Below, one piece after another: positions 33,591 to 44,355 of a stretch of 64,000 nucleotides of DNA (its first letter is position 1; each line of letters begins with the position of its first letter). The notes beneath the pieces were generated by a model, which worked only from the letters and a program-made list of their open reading frames with translations, did not search any database and was not told where the DNA came from. A program made the position numbers and the translations under genes. Source of the stretch: Amphibalanus amphitrite (taxonomy: Eukaryota > Arthropoda > Thecostraca > Balanomorpha > Balanidae); contig NW_024881570.1 in the NCBI RefSeq assembly GCF_019059575.1, positions 248,001 through 312,000 of the forward strand, read 5' to 3'.

Positions 33591-35853
33591 TGACATCAGC
33601 CGTCTTCAGTGGCCCTGTGCTGTCTGCTGTATCTTCTGCTTCCGCTGGTGTTCTGTCAGACGCCACTGTCAATGTTTGTGTTGATGGTCATAAGGCGAGC
33701 GCACTGCTGGATACCGGCAGCTCTGAGAGTTTTATATGCCAGTCTCTTGTTAATGAACACAGCTTGAATGTGCCCCCTCAGTCAAACACTGTGTCTATGG
33801 CCTCCACCGCACTTTCGACTCAAACACTCGGCTACTGCCTTGTTGACCTTACTCTCCACGGTCACATGTATCCGGCTGTAAGACTGTCAGTCCAACCAAC
33901 CCTGTGCTGTGACCTCATCTTGGGACAGGATTTATGCGACAGCACAGCAGTGCGACAGTTCAGTTCGGAGGACAGAAACCGCCACTCAGTGTCTGCGGAC
34001 TGGCGACCCTCTCTGTTCCCCCGCCTTCGCTGTTTGCCAACCTCTCAACAGACTGCAAGCCGGTTGCAATCAAATCCAGGCAATATAGCGCCCCTGACAG
34101 ACGGTTCATTGAAGAGGAAACCAGGAGGCTGCTCGCTGAAGGAATCATCGAACCCAGCACCTCTCCTTGGAGGGCCCAGGTAGTGGTGACTACAAACGAG
34201 AGGCATAAGAAGAGGATGGTGGTTGATTATTCCCAGACGATCAACCGCTTCACGCAGTTCGATGCGTATCCATTGCCCAAAATCTCTGAGCTGGTAAATC
34301 AAGTGGCCCAGTACAATCTGTACAGCACAGTAGACCTCAAGTCTGCCTATCATCAGGTTCCGATCCGCCCCGAGGACAGACCGTATACGGCATTCGAGTC
34401 CTGCAAACAGCTGTACCAGTTCCGCAGGATTCCATTTGGTGTCACAAATGGGGTGGCCTGCTTTCAGCGCATCATGGATCAGTTCATCAAGGACAATGGC
34501 CTCTCAGACACGTTCGCATATCTAGACGACATCACCATCTGTGGCAACAGCCAGGAGGAGCATGACTATAACCTGAGTAGGTTCATGGAGGCTGCGAAGA
34601 AGCATGGCCTGACTCTGAATCTTGACAAGTGTCTGTTCTCTGCTGCTTCAGTGACCCTGCTTGGGTACTCCGTTTCGCATGGCGAAATCAAGCCGGACCC
34701 TGAGCGTCTCCGGCCTCTCCGGGAGCTTTCTCTTCCAAGCAGCTTGGGCTCACTGCGGCGCGCTCTTGGGATGTTCTCCTACTACGCCCAGTGGATCCCG
34801 AACTACTCTGCAAAGGTGGGACCCATCGCTCGAGCCTCTACCTTCCCTCTCGACGAAGAGGCTGAACGTGCGTTCAACCTACTGAAGGATGAGATCGAGA
34901 AGGCCACTGTGCATTCGATCGATGAAGACGCTCCGTTCGTGGTTGAAACTGATGCGTCTGATGGGGCAATTGCTGCTACCCTGAACCAGGCAGGAAGACC
35001 CGTAGCGTTCTTCTCTAGGACGCTGAACTCAAGCGAGCAAAAACACTCTGCGGTGGAAAAGGAAGCATACGCTATCATGGAGGCCCTCCGCAAGTGGAGA
35101 TACTATCTCACTGGACGCCACTTCACTCTGGTAACGGATCAGAAATCAGTGTCCTTCATGTTCAACGCCAAGCACGTTGGAAAAATCAAGAACGACAAGA
35201 TCCAGCGATGGAGGATGGAGCTCGCGTGCTACAGTTTTGACATTCAGTACCGTCGAGGGGTAGAAAACCTCCCAGCTGACGCCTTCTCCAGAGCGTACTG
35301 TGCGACGGTCAGCTCAGATACCCTGGTGGAGCTCCACAACTCTCTCTGCCGCCCTGGCGTCACCCGGATGATACATTTTATCCGCTCTCGCAACCTGCCG
35401 TTCTCCGTGGATGATGTTAGACGTGTCACTTCTTCGTGTCAAGCTTGCGCCGAGTGCAAACCGAGGTTTTACCGTCCGCCTCAAGCTCATCTGATCAAGG
35501 CCACCCAACCCTTTGAGAGTCTCAGTATAGATTTCAAGGGTCCTCTTCCGACATCCTCTCGCAATCGCTATCTATTTACTGTCGTCGACGAGTTCTCACG
35601 CTTCCCTTTCGCGTTTCCGTGCGCGGACATGACGACCCCCACGGTCATCTCGTGCCTAAATCAGTTATTTGCGATCTTTGGCATGCCAGCCTACATTCAT
35701 TCGGACAGGGGTGCAGCCCTTATATCAGCTGAGTTGCGTCAGTTCCTCACTAGTCGCGGCATCGCTTCCAGCTGCACTACACCGTACAACCCCCGCGGTA
35801 ACGGCCAGTGTGAGAGATACAACGGCGTAATATGGAAGGCAGTTACTCTCGCT

Positions 35854-36777
35854 TTAACCCGGCAGTTGCTGGGGTATTTCGCCACCCACCGTTTGCTGGG
35901 GGGGGGGGCGTTAAACGCCCCACGCCGATAAGTCGAGAACCAAAAGGCGCAGCGAAACGCACGAGGCGGCAAACGAAAGAACGCGACGAGACGCTTCAGA
36001 TGAGTACTTTAAAGTTGAATTTTGAGGTCACAGGTGGGGTCAAGGTCAGGTCAAACACCTGAAATCGGGCTTTCAGTAGCATGGACTTCAGGACTTCGCA
36101 ATTGGCGCCTCTCGTCATAAACTCTGTAAAAACGGTGCACAATCCATCATATAAGGCCTACAAGAGTGTCAGCTCCATGTAGAGGTCAGTCAAGCATAGG
36201 TCAGGGTCAAGGTCAAGTCAACCGGGTAGGCAAATATCCCCGAAAATCAAAACTGATATTCGCAGCCTGTGACACATGTTTTATGGGTAATTTGGGGCGT
36301 AGAACACGATGGTGACATTCATTCTATCATATGTGTACGTGTTTGGCTCAAAAAGTTAAATTCAAAAAATGCATGTACCATGGTGGTGAAGTAGTCACGA
36401 GAAATTGCCGAGATTCAGTTCAAGATTTTGAAAAATGCGGAACGATAATCAATAATCGAAGATAGCTATTTGATTGTTCATGGTATTGGCAGTCTAATGG
36501 CGTTTACGGCATGTCTGTATGTCTATTCTGTGATTTTATATGATTTTTTGAACATATGCCGTTTTTGGTCGAAAACTCAGAAATCATGACGTCACTAAAA
36601 CCTCGATATCTCAAAAATTTTCCGATCGATTTTTTTAAAACTTTGTCAAAATAAACTTCAATCAATTCTCTACAGGAACCCAAAATTTGGCGCGCCTGCG
36701 GCGCGCCGTTTTTATACTATGGCCCGGCGAAAAAAGTGGCGGCGTTTAACGCTCCCCCCCAGCAACTCGCGGGTTAA
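35854..36777 (+). mobile_element. TTAA-flanked element, group F, copy 2 (inside the Gypsy integrase)
   Basis: TTAA at 35854-35857 and 36774-36777; long end CCCGGCAGTTGCTGGGG and short end CCCCAGCAACTCGCGGG as in 9158-10079, with which it shares length and nearly all bases. It keeps the GGCGCGCC-TGC-GGCGCGCC hairpin (36689-36707) and TCAAGGTCA (36040-36048). Its right TTAA is also the left TTAA of the next element. Confidence 0.9.
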
Positions 36778-37990
36778 CCCGCGACCTGGTGGGGGGGGGC
36801 TATTTTTGCCACCCCCCCCCCCCCCTCCAGACTTTTCGATATATCTCCAGAACCGCTGCGCCGATCGTCACCAAACTTTCAGTACCCTCCCGGACATCAA
36901 TTTTACACATTGTGACCAAAAATTTTCCAAAGACTATGATAGGTTGGCCGGAAATGACGTCAGAGTGACGTCATGTTCTGCCGTTTTCGACCCAAAAAAG
37001 GGTTTCGCGGGAAGAGCTGTCAGGCCTATAGCTTTGCAAATACAGAAAAATGATACAGACATAAAAGCTGTAGAATCGACAGGGCTACAAAACTGCTATT
37101 TCGGAGTTTCGAAATTTTTGGATTTTGACCCCTAAAAATCAAAAAATATTTTTTTGATATAAAAATCGAAAAATCCAAAAAGTTTTTTGAATTTCGCAAA
37201 AAGGCCGCCAAAAACCGGAATATATGTGATAGTCCTTACCGCCTCCCATCCACATACCAAATTTGAGATTGATACCTCTTTTTTTTGGCGAAGTTATAGC
37301 GAAAAAAATGTTCAAAATTGATGATGTCAAATTTTCAAGCTCAATTTTTAGCAATTCTAGACCCCGTAGCGCAAAAAAAAGACCACCATTAGACTCCCCG
37401 TGACGAGCTGCATCGAATCAATACCCATTTTATGCAAAACTATCAACTTTAAAATTTGACCTTTTTTGGCCTGACCTTGACCTGACCTTGACCTGATCTT
37501 CACCAGAAAGTGACCTAATCCGTACCTGATAGTCTTATAACCAACACCATTGAGTTGGAAATGAAAAATTGGCCATAAAACATGCATCACACAACCTTAG
37601 TAAAGTTGGGCTCATGTGACCTGACCTGTGACCCTTGGTGACCTGACCTGTGACCAGACCTGGTATTGTCAGTGACCTCTAATAGCAACATATTTACTAG
37701 GCAACTGACGCCCTATCGCTGATTCTCGACAAAATGCGTTTTCCTCGGTGTTATAGCGCATTCCCTAGAAGACCCGTGAACGGTGAAACATTTCATCTTT
37801 GACCTGACCTGTGACGTCATCGGTGACCCCGAGGTCAATGAAATTTGGTTTCCCTCAACAAATTTGACAGGCCTTTCGAACGCCGTTTGAATTTTGCGGA
37901 TCCGTCCAGTAGTTTCGGAGATACGAGGGGGGCAAAAATAGCCCCCCACCAGGTCGCGTTATAAACAGACCCCACCAGGGCGCGGGTTAA
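36774..37990 (+). mobile_element. TTAA-flanked element, group C, copy 2 (abutting the previous one)
   Basis: TTAA 36774-36777 and 37987-37990; short end CCCGCGACCTGGTGGGG, long end CCCACCAGGGCGCGGG with the CCACCAGGTCGCG motif repeated inward beside GGGGGGCAAAAATAGCCCCCC. It carries the TGACGTCA pair 11 bases apart (36955-36962, 36966-36973) and strings of TGACCTGACC. Confidence 0.9.
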
Positions 37991-38693
37991 GATCCCATGG
38001 TCTCCCAGTACAGCGGTGGGAGATGGTCCTACAAGGCGCCCTGCACTCCATTCGATCACTGCTCTGCACATCTACCAACGTCACTCCGCATGAGCGTCTG
38101 TTTGCGTACAGCCGTCGCTCTACGAGTGGCTGCTCTGTCCCCTCGTGGCTGGCCTCAGGGGGGCCCGTGCTACTGAGGCGGCATGTTCGTCATTCGAAGT
38201 ACGATCCTCTGGTAGAAGAGGTGGAGTTGCTCGAGGCGAATCCTCGGTTTGCTCATGTTCGTTTCCGGGATGGGAAGGAGTCCACTGTGTCTGTGCGTGA
38301 CTTGGCTCCTCGTGGTGATGCTGCTCCACTGTCTGATAGGAGTGCTGATGAGGGCGGCACCGAAGCTGCTAGCCCTGTTGCCTCTGGTCCCGTTGAGTTT
38401 CCTCGCGAGCCACAGACAGCAGCGAATCAGGACAGGGGTGCTCAGGAGTCTCATGGCCGGGCGTCCCCCCCCCCCCCGAGCCGTCACAGATCGTTCAGTC
38501 GCGTTCTGCGGATCAACCTCTTGATCCGCCCACTTTACGTAGATCCTCTCGTGTTCGTAGGGCTCCCGACCGTCTAGACCTCTAGATTGGGACATCGCGC
38601 GAAATAATACCGCCGCATGTTGCGCTGGGCTTGGGTCGACTGTCGTTTTAATTGTATGCTGTTTGTTGCGTCTTCTCTGTAACACGGGGAGAA

Positions 38694-38878
38694 TGTGGTG
38701 TATTTATGTGTTTGTTTGCGCTGTGCAACGCTGCTTTGTAAATGCTTGAGACACATGCTTTTTGTTGCAGGTATGGTGCTTGCCTTTTTGTTGAATAAAG
38801 CCAAAGTTATGAAGCAACGCATGTGCATGATCTGAGTCTTGAAATGACTGCATGCGCTAGAAGGCCTGGCTCACCACA
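38694..38878 (+). repeat. 3' LTR of the Gypsy fossil
   Basis: TGTGGTGTATTTATG to GGCTCACCACA, preceded by a purine tract (GGGGAGAA) that fits a polypurine tract. Confidence 0.9.
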
Positions 38879-38883
38879 CATTC

Positions 38884-40740
38884 CTTTATGAAGAAATGTT
38901 TCCCTTGCAGAAGAATGCCAAGAATGCAGCCACCTATGGCAGAGGCCAATCATCAGCCAATCAGTACCCAAATGGTGGAGCTAGGAAGTATGATTGGCTT
39001 ATGTGCAATCAGCTTCTGCTGCAAACACTGTCTAGCCTTAACCAAACATGGAAAATAGTTCTTCCTACACCTAAAAGAATATTTAAAAAACATAACTTCT
39101 CTTGTAAATATTGATCAATTTCTTTACTGATCATTTTACAGGTAAAAACTCAGAACTGTAGAGAAAAAAAAACTAAGTTGAGGAAGGTAGTATAGTCCCT
39201 GACAAAACATCAGCTGTTTATCTACCTTTGCAATAGCTGCCTTATTCAAAAGATGATTGTATGGAAATTTTAACACTAGTGTTAGGGCTTGACACAATTG
39301 TTTTACAACAGAAAAATGTGTTGAATTGCTGGTTCCTTGCAGTTCAGCAAAGAAAAAGGGGTAGGTAACCATGTAGATGAAGTAGAGTGAAGATAAAAAA
39401 CAATCTAACCTGACCTAACCTAACTTACTGAACTACAACCTTGATTCTTGAACCTACCAACCTACATCCTACAAACCTAGATCCTACAACCTACAAAAAA
39501 AACCTAAAACCTATAACCTAAGAACCTACCAACCTACAGCCTACCAACTTACCAACCATACTCCATCTACACATATGCCGAAAAAGGTAGCTGGTAGGTG
39601 CCACAGCGTTCTAAAATTTGGTTTTGGTTTGGTGTACCAATGGCGGAAAAATATTTGGATGAGAAAAAAGAAGCCTATGCTATACCTATGGTATTTTTTT
39701 CAACAATGATGCCTAGCTGTACATGCTTTTAACAGTGACTGAAATTGAAGTGGAAAAGGATGATGGAAATAATGCTAAATTCAGTGCAGAATTATTGCTT
39801 AACTACTAAATGATAGGGTGCATGAAGCGAGCATTATTTTCAAAGATGAAACAATGCCATGTTTTCTGATTATTGATTGGGCAGAAAATATTTTTTATTT
39901 GGGGTTATTTTTGCCCAAAATTCTTTTAAAAATGGAACACTGAGGTAGGTATCGTTATTTTTAATTTTAATTTCTTATATTTTTTAAATTCATGCCATTT
40001 AAGGCATTGTAGCATCCATAACTTGAATTTCTTCAACTACCTAATTAGTCATCAGGGACATGCTGCTTTGAACTAAACCAAGACGCATCAACTCAGGACT
40101 CCAAGTCCAGTCCTCACGTCTTGGTCCTCACCATTGACACCATGTGATTACGACCCCAACCATCCTGACCCGACTGGCAGCAAACAACACTCAGGTGCCC
40201 AGGTTAAGCTTGATGTCAGAGCATACGTACAGACTAAAATGGCCATGACCTCAGACCTGGGTAATAAAAATGTGTTAAATTGCAAGTCAAAACATAGCTT
40301 TCGAAAACACCCTCAAATGAAGCCTCTACGCAAACTTCAGCTCAAGCTCAAGCTTGCTCATCCTGTGCCAATCTGAATCATGATCAAATCAAATGTCAGG
40401 TGCGCAGGTACCTACCTACTTTTATTCATAAATTATGTAAATACCTGTTGCTAGGGCAACCCCCGGAGGCGGAGCTGACCCGTTGATGACCTTGATTTGG
40501 AGCCAAAATGAAAAACAAGATCAATGAAAAGAGATTGAGCATTTGTTTTCAGCTGCGTCTCAACAGTCTAAAATGCGCCATGAATGTAATAAATACAAAA
40601 GTCTTGATCACTAAATAATTGTTAAGGTCAGACGAGGTGGTCAGACAAGCCAAAGCATGGGTGTAACTTTGTATACCTACTTTCGAGGTCCCAATATGTG
40701 GGACCCCAATGCAAACATTTGGGACCCCAATTCTTATTTT
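38884..40740. other. Gene-free spacer with CCTAA/CCTAC-rich tract
   Basis: About 1.9 kb with no gene. 39397-39560 holds many CCTAA, CCTAC and CCTACAA units, a loose relative of the arthropod telomeric repeat or simple-sequence drift. Confidence 0.45.
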
Positions 40741-40799
40741 GGGAGTCTGGGACCCCAATAGCTGAGGCCCCCGAGACGCACCAGCTACTTTACAAATGG

Positions 40800-40977
40800 A
40801 GGTCCGTTGTTCATATAGAAGGTTCTCTGTATAAATAGGAGGCCCCTTGGACAATTAGGAGGCCCTGTTGGACAAATGGGAGGTCCCCTGGACAAATAGG
40901 AGGCCCCCTGAACAAGTAACGAGGCCCCCCGGAAAACAGGAGGCCCCCTGGATGAATAGGAGGTCCCCTGACTGCCA
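40800..40977. repeat. Minisatellite of about 21-bp units (AGGAGGCCCCCTGGA)
   Basis: About eight imperfect copies of GGACAAATAGGAGGCCCCCT follow one another. Upstream (40680-40790) GGGACCCCAAT units form a second, older array. The same phrase recurs at 50480-50640. Confidence 0.8.
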
Positions 40978-41040
40978 GAGTTGGGGTGCTGCTGCACCTG
41001 CGCGGTGCGCAAGTGCAGAGGTCGTTTCCAGATCTCGAGA

Positions 41041-41202
41041 CAGTGGCGGATCCAGGGGGGGGGGGCAAAATGGGCATATGCCCCCCCCAAACGGCATAAT
41101 TTTAACATTACACCTATGGACGATGCATGGAAAGAATCGATAAATTGTTATGGTTTGCCCCCTCCCCCCTCAAAAAAAAACTCTGAGCTGGATCCGCCTC
41201 TG
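41041..41202. mobile_element. 162-bp hAT-type MITE, target duplication TCTCGAGA
   Basis: The ends CAGTGGCGGATCCAGG and GGATCCGCCTCTG are imperfect inverted repeats flanked by TCTCGAGA (41033-41040, 41203-41210). A G-run and C-run near each end can pair. CAGTGGCGGATCC ends recur at 44356, 44736 and about 50432. Confidence 0.9.
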
Positions 41203-41254
41203 TCTCGAGAACGGCTGGACCGATGGCGCTCAAAGTTGGTACACGGTTAGCATG

Positions 41255-42187
41255 GTGTGTCAAAAGTGGAAATAGCCGGTGCAAGAGCCGGTGCGCCGTC
41301 TGGCAACCCGGCAGCCCGCCGCCATAGGGAAATTCATGCTTTTTGTCGCTTTTTCGCTCCCTATGAGTCACTTGATCTAATTAGAGCTTAACTAGGAACG
41401 AGGCGGGTCACTTGGACGTATTCGGGAGCCGAATACGGTGTTTTGGAGCCAATACCTGGGAAACCCTACCCGCCCAATGCGAGTTTTTAAGAGTCTGCAT
41501 ACCCAAATTAACGTTGAGCGCGGCCGTTTTCGGTCGGTTTTCCCCGACCTTGTGGCGAAATCGCCTTATTTATTCAACCAGGGTAGGCTAATTCGCTTAA
41601 CTAGGAATGGGGCGTTGAAGAGAATTATTCAAAGAATAGAGCTGTGCAAAAATATTTTTTGTATTGTTAAAACTGTATCCGCCCTCGAACGATAGATATT
41701 GCTGATCCATCAGAAACACATCACCTGGAATGCGTTTGGACTTGGCTGGATCTAATATTAGCGAGTATCTGCTAATGCAGTTTCTTGGCTTACATAGTAC
41801 GCACACAAGCATACACACTTCCTGCCCTTGGTTATTCCTCACTTGAATGAAAATTTTGCTTTAATAACCATTCCAAGCAGTTAACAGTTTTAGTGTAGTG
41901 CCAAGTTGGAACCGTTCAGCGCCGCCAGTCTTCCAGGCGGCGCGTAACGGCTGCCGCCGGCCGCCGCGCCGCCGCTCTGGCAGGGTGTTTGACTTCATAT
42001 CTCTGTTGCTAGAAAAGTTGTGGACCGATTTACTTGATTCTTGCATGAAAAGATCCGCCATTCAATTCTTAGCAGATAACGAAAATTTGACGTCAATTGC
42101 ACCATCCGCTGCCCATATTGTGGTACTGCCATCTATTGACAAGGCTGGCGAACTAAAGCCGGGCGGCTATTTCCACTTTTGACACAC
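41255..42187. mobile_element. 933-bp element with GTGTGTCAAAAGTGG ends, target CATG
   Basis: GTGTGTCAAAAGTGGAAATA and its inverse end the block. CATG lies on both sides (41251-41254, 42188-42191) and the flanks join cleanly to the E-box repeat. A shorter target with longer ends is possible because CATG is palindromic. GC-rich patches inside the two ends (GCCGGTGCGCCG; GCCGCCGGCCGCC) may fold. No gene recognised. Confidence 0.8.
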
Positions 42188-42285
42188 CATGTGGACCAGC
42201 TACTAGCTAGTAGGGTGCCGGGCACGAGTCAGTTGGGACCCATTTTGCACGTGCGCACGCCGCACGTGCAGGGTACCGCTTCCAG

Positions 42286-42504
42286 GGCCTCGTTTCATAA
42301 AGCGAGTCCGTAACTTACGCCAGTTTTTGGGCTTGTATTGCAAGCGCATGTGAAGCAATAAATTTATTTGCCCTTCCTCCTTCTGTTCTTGCTTGCCAGA
42401 TGAATAAATTCAACGATTCAAGCTATCGTCATCGCTTCACATGCACTTGCAATACAATGCCAAAAACCGGCGTAAGTTACGGACTCGCTTTATGAAACGA
42501 GGCC
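42286..42504. mobile_element. 219-bp MITE, GGCCTCGTTTCATAAAG ends, target CAG
   Basis: The inverted repeats are almost perfect for about 40 bases (GGCCTCGTTTCATAAAGC ... CCGTAACTTACGCC). CAG is duplicated (42283-42285, 42505-42507). A 3-base target and GGGCC...GTTTCA ends are typical of PIF/Harbinger-type MITEs. Confidence 0.85.
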
Positions 42505-42649
42505 CAGATCTTGAGAACGGCTGGGCCGATTGTGCTCAAATTTGGCACATCGCTAGAGACAGGTTAGTTAGTAGGGTGCCGTGCACAAGTCAGTTGGAGG
42601 TACCCCTCGCAATTTCGCAAGTGCAAGGCCCACCCTCTCGCTCACTCCG

Positions 42650-44310
42650 TTAGCCCGCGCCCCGTAGGGGGGGGGGCGAAACGGCCCCCCCTGTCCTTTT
42701 CGGTCGATATCTCCTAAACGGCTGGAGATATCGCCACCAAACTTTCAGGACCCCTCCGGGCATCGATTTTACACATTGTGACCAAAAAAATTTCCAGAGA
42801 CTATGATAGGTTGGCCACAAATGACGTCAGAATGACGTCATGTTCTGTCATTTTCGACCGAAAAAAGACCTTCGCAAGAAGACCTGTCAGGCCTACAGCT
42901 TTGAAGATACAGAAAAATGATCAAGACACAAAAGGTGTCGTTAGGCGGCACGGGCGGACATCGATAGCAGCGCCTCTATCGGTCACTAGGGAAAGCTGGG
43001 CTGTAGGCGACGAAATACCGGCTGAGTTGTCACAAGTTAAATAGGTTTATAGGCATCCTTCTTGTGAAAAAGTTGAACTTTTGCCCTCAATATTTCTACA
43101 GGCAATTTTAGAAGTGCCTTCACATAGATTACAAAACCGTTTAAATTATTTTATTCACTTCAAGCCTTCCCTATTGTTCTTGATGATGCGGGAACTATTT
43201 CTAATTAGTGTTTCTAGCTTAGTAAAAGAACATATTTCGCAAACGATGAAAAAAGCATAAATGGAAGATTTTAAATGCAATTTTCTGTAACAAGTAATGG
43301 TAAATTCTCCACACATCAAGGAAAAGGTGCATGCTAACTGATAATTTAAAGTTCTTGGGGCCAGTTGGTTTCTTCTTTTCTTACGTCGCCCCAATGGCCG
43401 CGAATACACTTGTGATAACGCCTATCGTAGAATTGACAGGGCTACAAAACTGCTGTCTCGGATTTTTGAAATTTTTGAGTTTTGATCCCCAAAAATCAAA
43501 AATGCATTTTTTTGGATATATAAGCCGAAAGATCCAAAAAGTTTTTTGATTTTCGAAAAAACCGGAATATATGTGATAGTACCTACCGTCTTCTATCTAC
43601 ATACCAAATTTCAGATCGATACCTCGTTTTTTGGCCAAGTTATAGCGAAAAAAACTGTTCAAAAATGATGACGTCAAATTTTCAAACTCAATTTTTGGCA
43701 ATTCTAGACCTCGTAGAGCAAAACAAAGACCACCATTGGACTCCCCGTGACAAGCTGCATCGAATCGATACCCATTTTATGCAAAAATATTAACTTTGAA
43801 ATTTGACCTAATTTGACCTGACCTTGACCTGACCTTCACCAAAACGTGACCTAGGCTGGCCCCAAAGGCTACCTAACCCACATAATCGCATTTGTCATGT
43901 AAAATAGACCATAAAACATGTATCACACGACACTTTCATAATGTGACCCCCGGTGACCTGACCTCGCTATGACCTGACCTGGTACCAGTGACCTCAGATA
44001 GCAAAATATGTGTTTGACGAACAATGTACCATCGATGGTTTTCAATAAATTACCAATTTACTCGATTTCACAACACATTTCTTGAAATGCCTGTGAACGA
44101 TGAAAATCTGACCTTTGACCTGACCTGTGACGTCATCGGTTTGACCTAGGTCAATGAAATTTGGTCACAAGGTAGTTCCCGGGTGGGGCTATCGAACGCC
44201 GTTTGAATTTTGAAAATCGGCCGGTAACTTTCCGAGATCTTAGGGGGGCCGAAACGCCCCCCCCCTACGGGTGGTAGGGTCCGCCGGTAGCCCTACGGGG
44301 CGCGGGTTAG
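42650..44310 (+). mobile_element. TTAA-type element, group C relative, with TTAG on both sides
   Basis: The ends CCCGCGCCCCGTAGGGG (short) and CCCCTACGGGGCGCGGG-type (long, with CCCTACGGGTGG repeated inward) are flanked by TTAG (42650-42653, 44307-44310), not TTAA. The hairpin core is GCGAAACGG. The TGACGTCA pair 11 bases apart recurs (42822-42829, 42833-42840). The host E-box repeat resumes exactly after the right TTAG. It is interrupted by a 483-bp insertion at 42942-43424. Identical TTAG on both sides argues for insertion at TTAG, not later mutation. Confidence 0.85.
42942..43424. mobile_element. 483-bp insertion, TAGGCG ends, target TCGT
   Basis: Compared with the related element at 36774-37990 this block is extra. 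TCGT flanks it on both sides (42938-42941, 43425-43428). The ends TAGGCGGCAC and TAACGCCTA are short inverted repeats. No gene; class unknown. Confidence 0.75.
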
Positions 44311-44355
44311 TCGCCCCAAAAAGGCGTTATATGTACATACTGGTGCAGGGGCGGA

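Larger units (their letters stand above)
33600..38580 (+). pseudogene. Gypsy pol region (protease, RT, RNase H, integrase)
   Basis: The protease has ALLDTGSSESF (about 33700). The RT includes YPLPKISELV, STVDLKSAYHQVPI and FAYLDDITICG (about 34260-34550). RNase H has VVETDASDGAIAA and VTDQKSVSFMF (about 34940-35165). Integrase shows CQACAECK, LSIDFKGPLP and HSDRGAAL, and continues beyond the TTAA insertions to about 38580. The family is Ty3/Gypsy; the clade is not assigned. Broken at least by the two inserted elements. Confidence 0.88.
32584..38878 (+). mobile_element. Ty3/Gypsy LTR retrotransposon (fossil) carrying two TTAA elements
   Basis: The element has short LTRs (187 and 185 bases, TGTGGT...ACCACA) and a 5-bp target duplication CATTC (32579-32583, 38879-38883). 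Parts in order are gag, zinc-knuckle nucleocapsid, aspartic protease, reverse transcriptase, RNase H and integrase, the Ty3/Gypsy order. Two TTAA elements of about 0.9 and 1.2 kb sit head to tail in the integrase region. Without them the element would be about 4.2 kb. The LTRs differ at several positions, so it is older than the BEL element downstream, though domains are well preserved. It is broken: one double insertion plus possibly a few smaller breaks. Confidence 0.92.
40978..44341 (-). repeat. E-box-rich dispersed repeat, copy split by four insertions
   Basis: Pieces of one repeat copy can be followed in order against 31861-32218: about 40978-41040, 41203-41254, 42188-42285, 42505-42653 and 44307-44341. 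Between them lie four insertions, each with its own direct target duplication. One of them (42650-44310) carries a fifth insertion. Confidence 0.85.

Noticed and set aside
39397-39560. Interstitial telomere (CCTAA)n
   Set aside because: Units are too irregular (CCTAC, CCTACAA mixed) to call a telomeric tract; kept only as a weak taxonomic hint.
40800-40977. CRISPR-like regular repeats
   Set aside because: Units are contiguous without unique spacers, and the setting is eukaryotic.
40549-41108. Collagen-like or Gly/Pro-rich minus-strand frames
   Set aside because: They follow a 21-base minisatellite whose period is a multiple of three, so repetitive peptides arise trivially.
41255-42187. Assignment of the 933-bp element to a named superfamily
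   Set aside because: The CATG flank is palindromic and the true target length is ambiguous; termini are not diagnostic.
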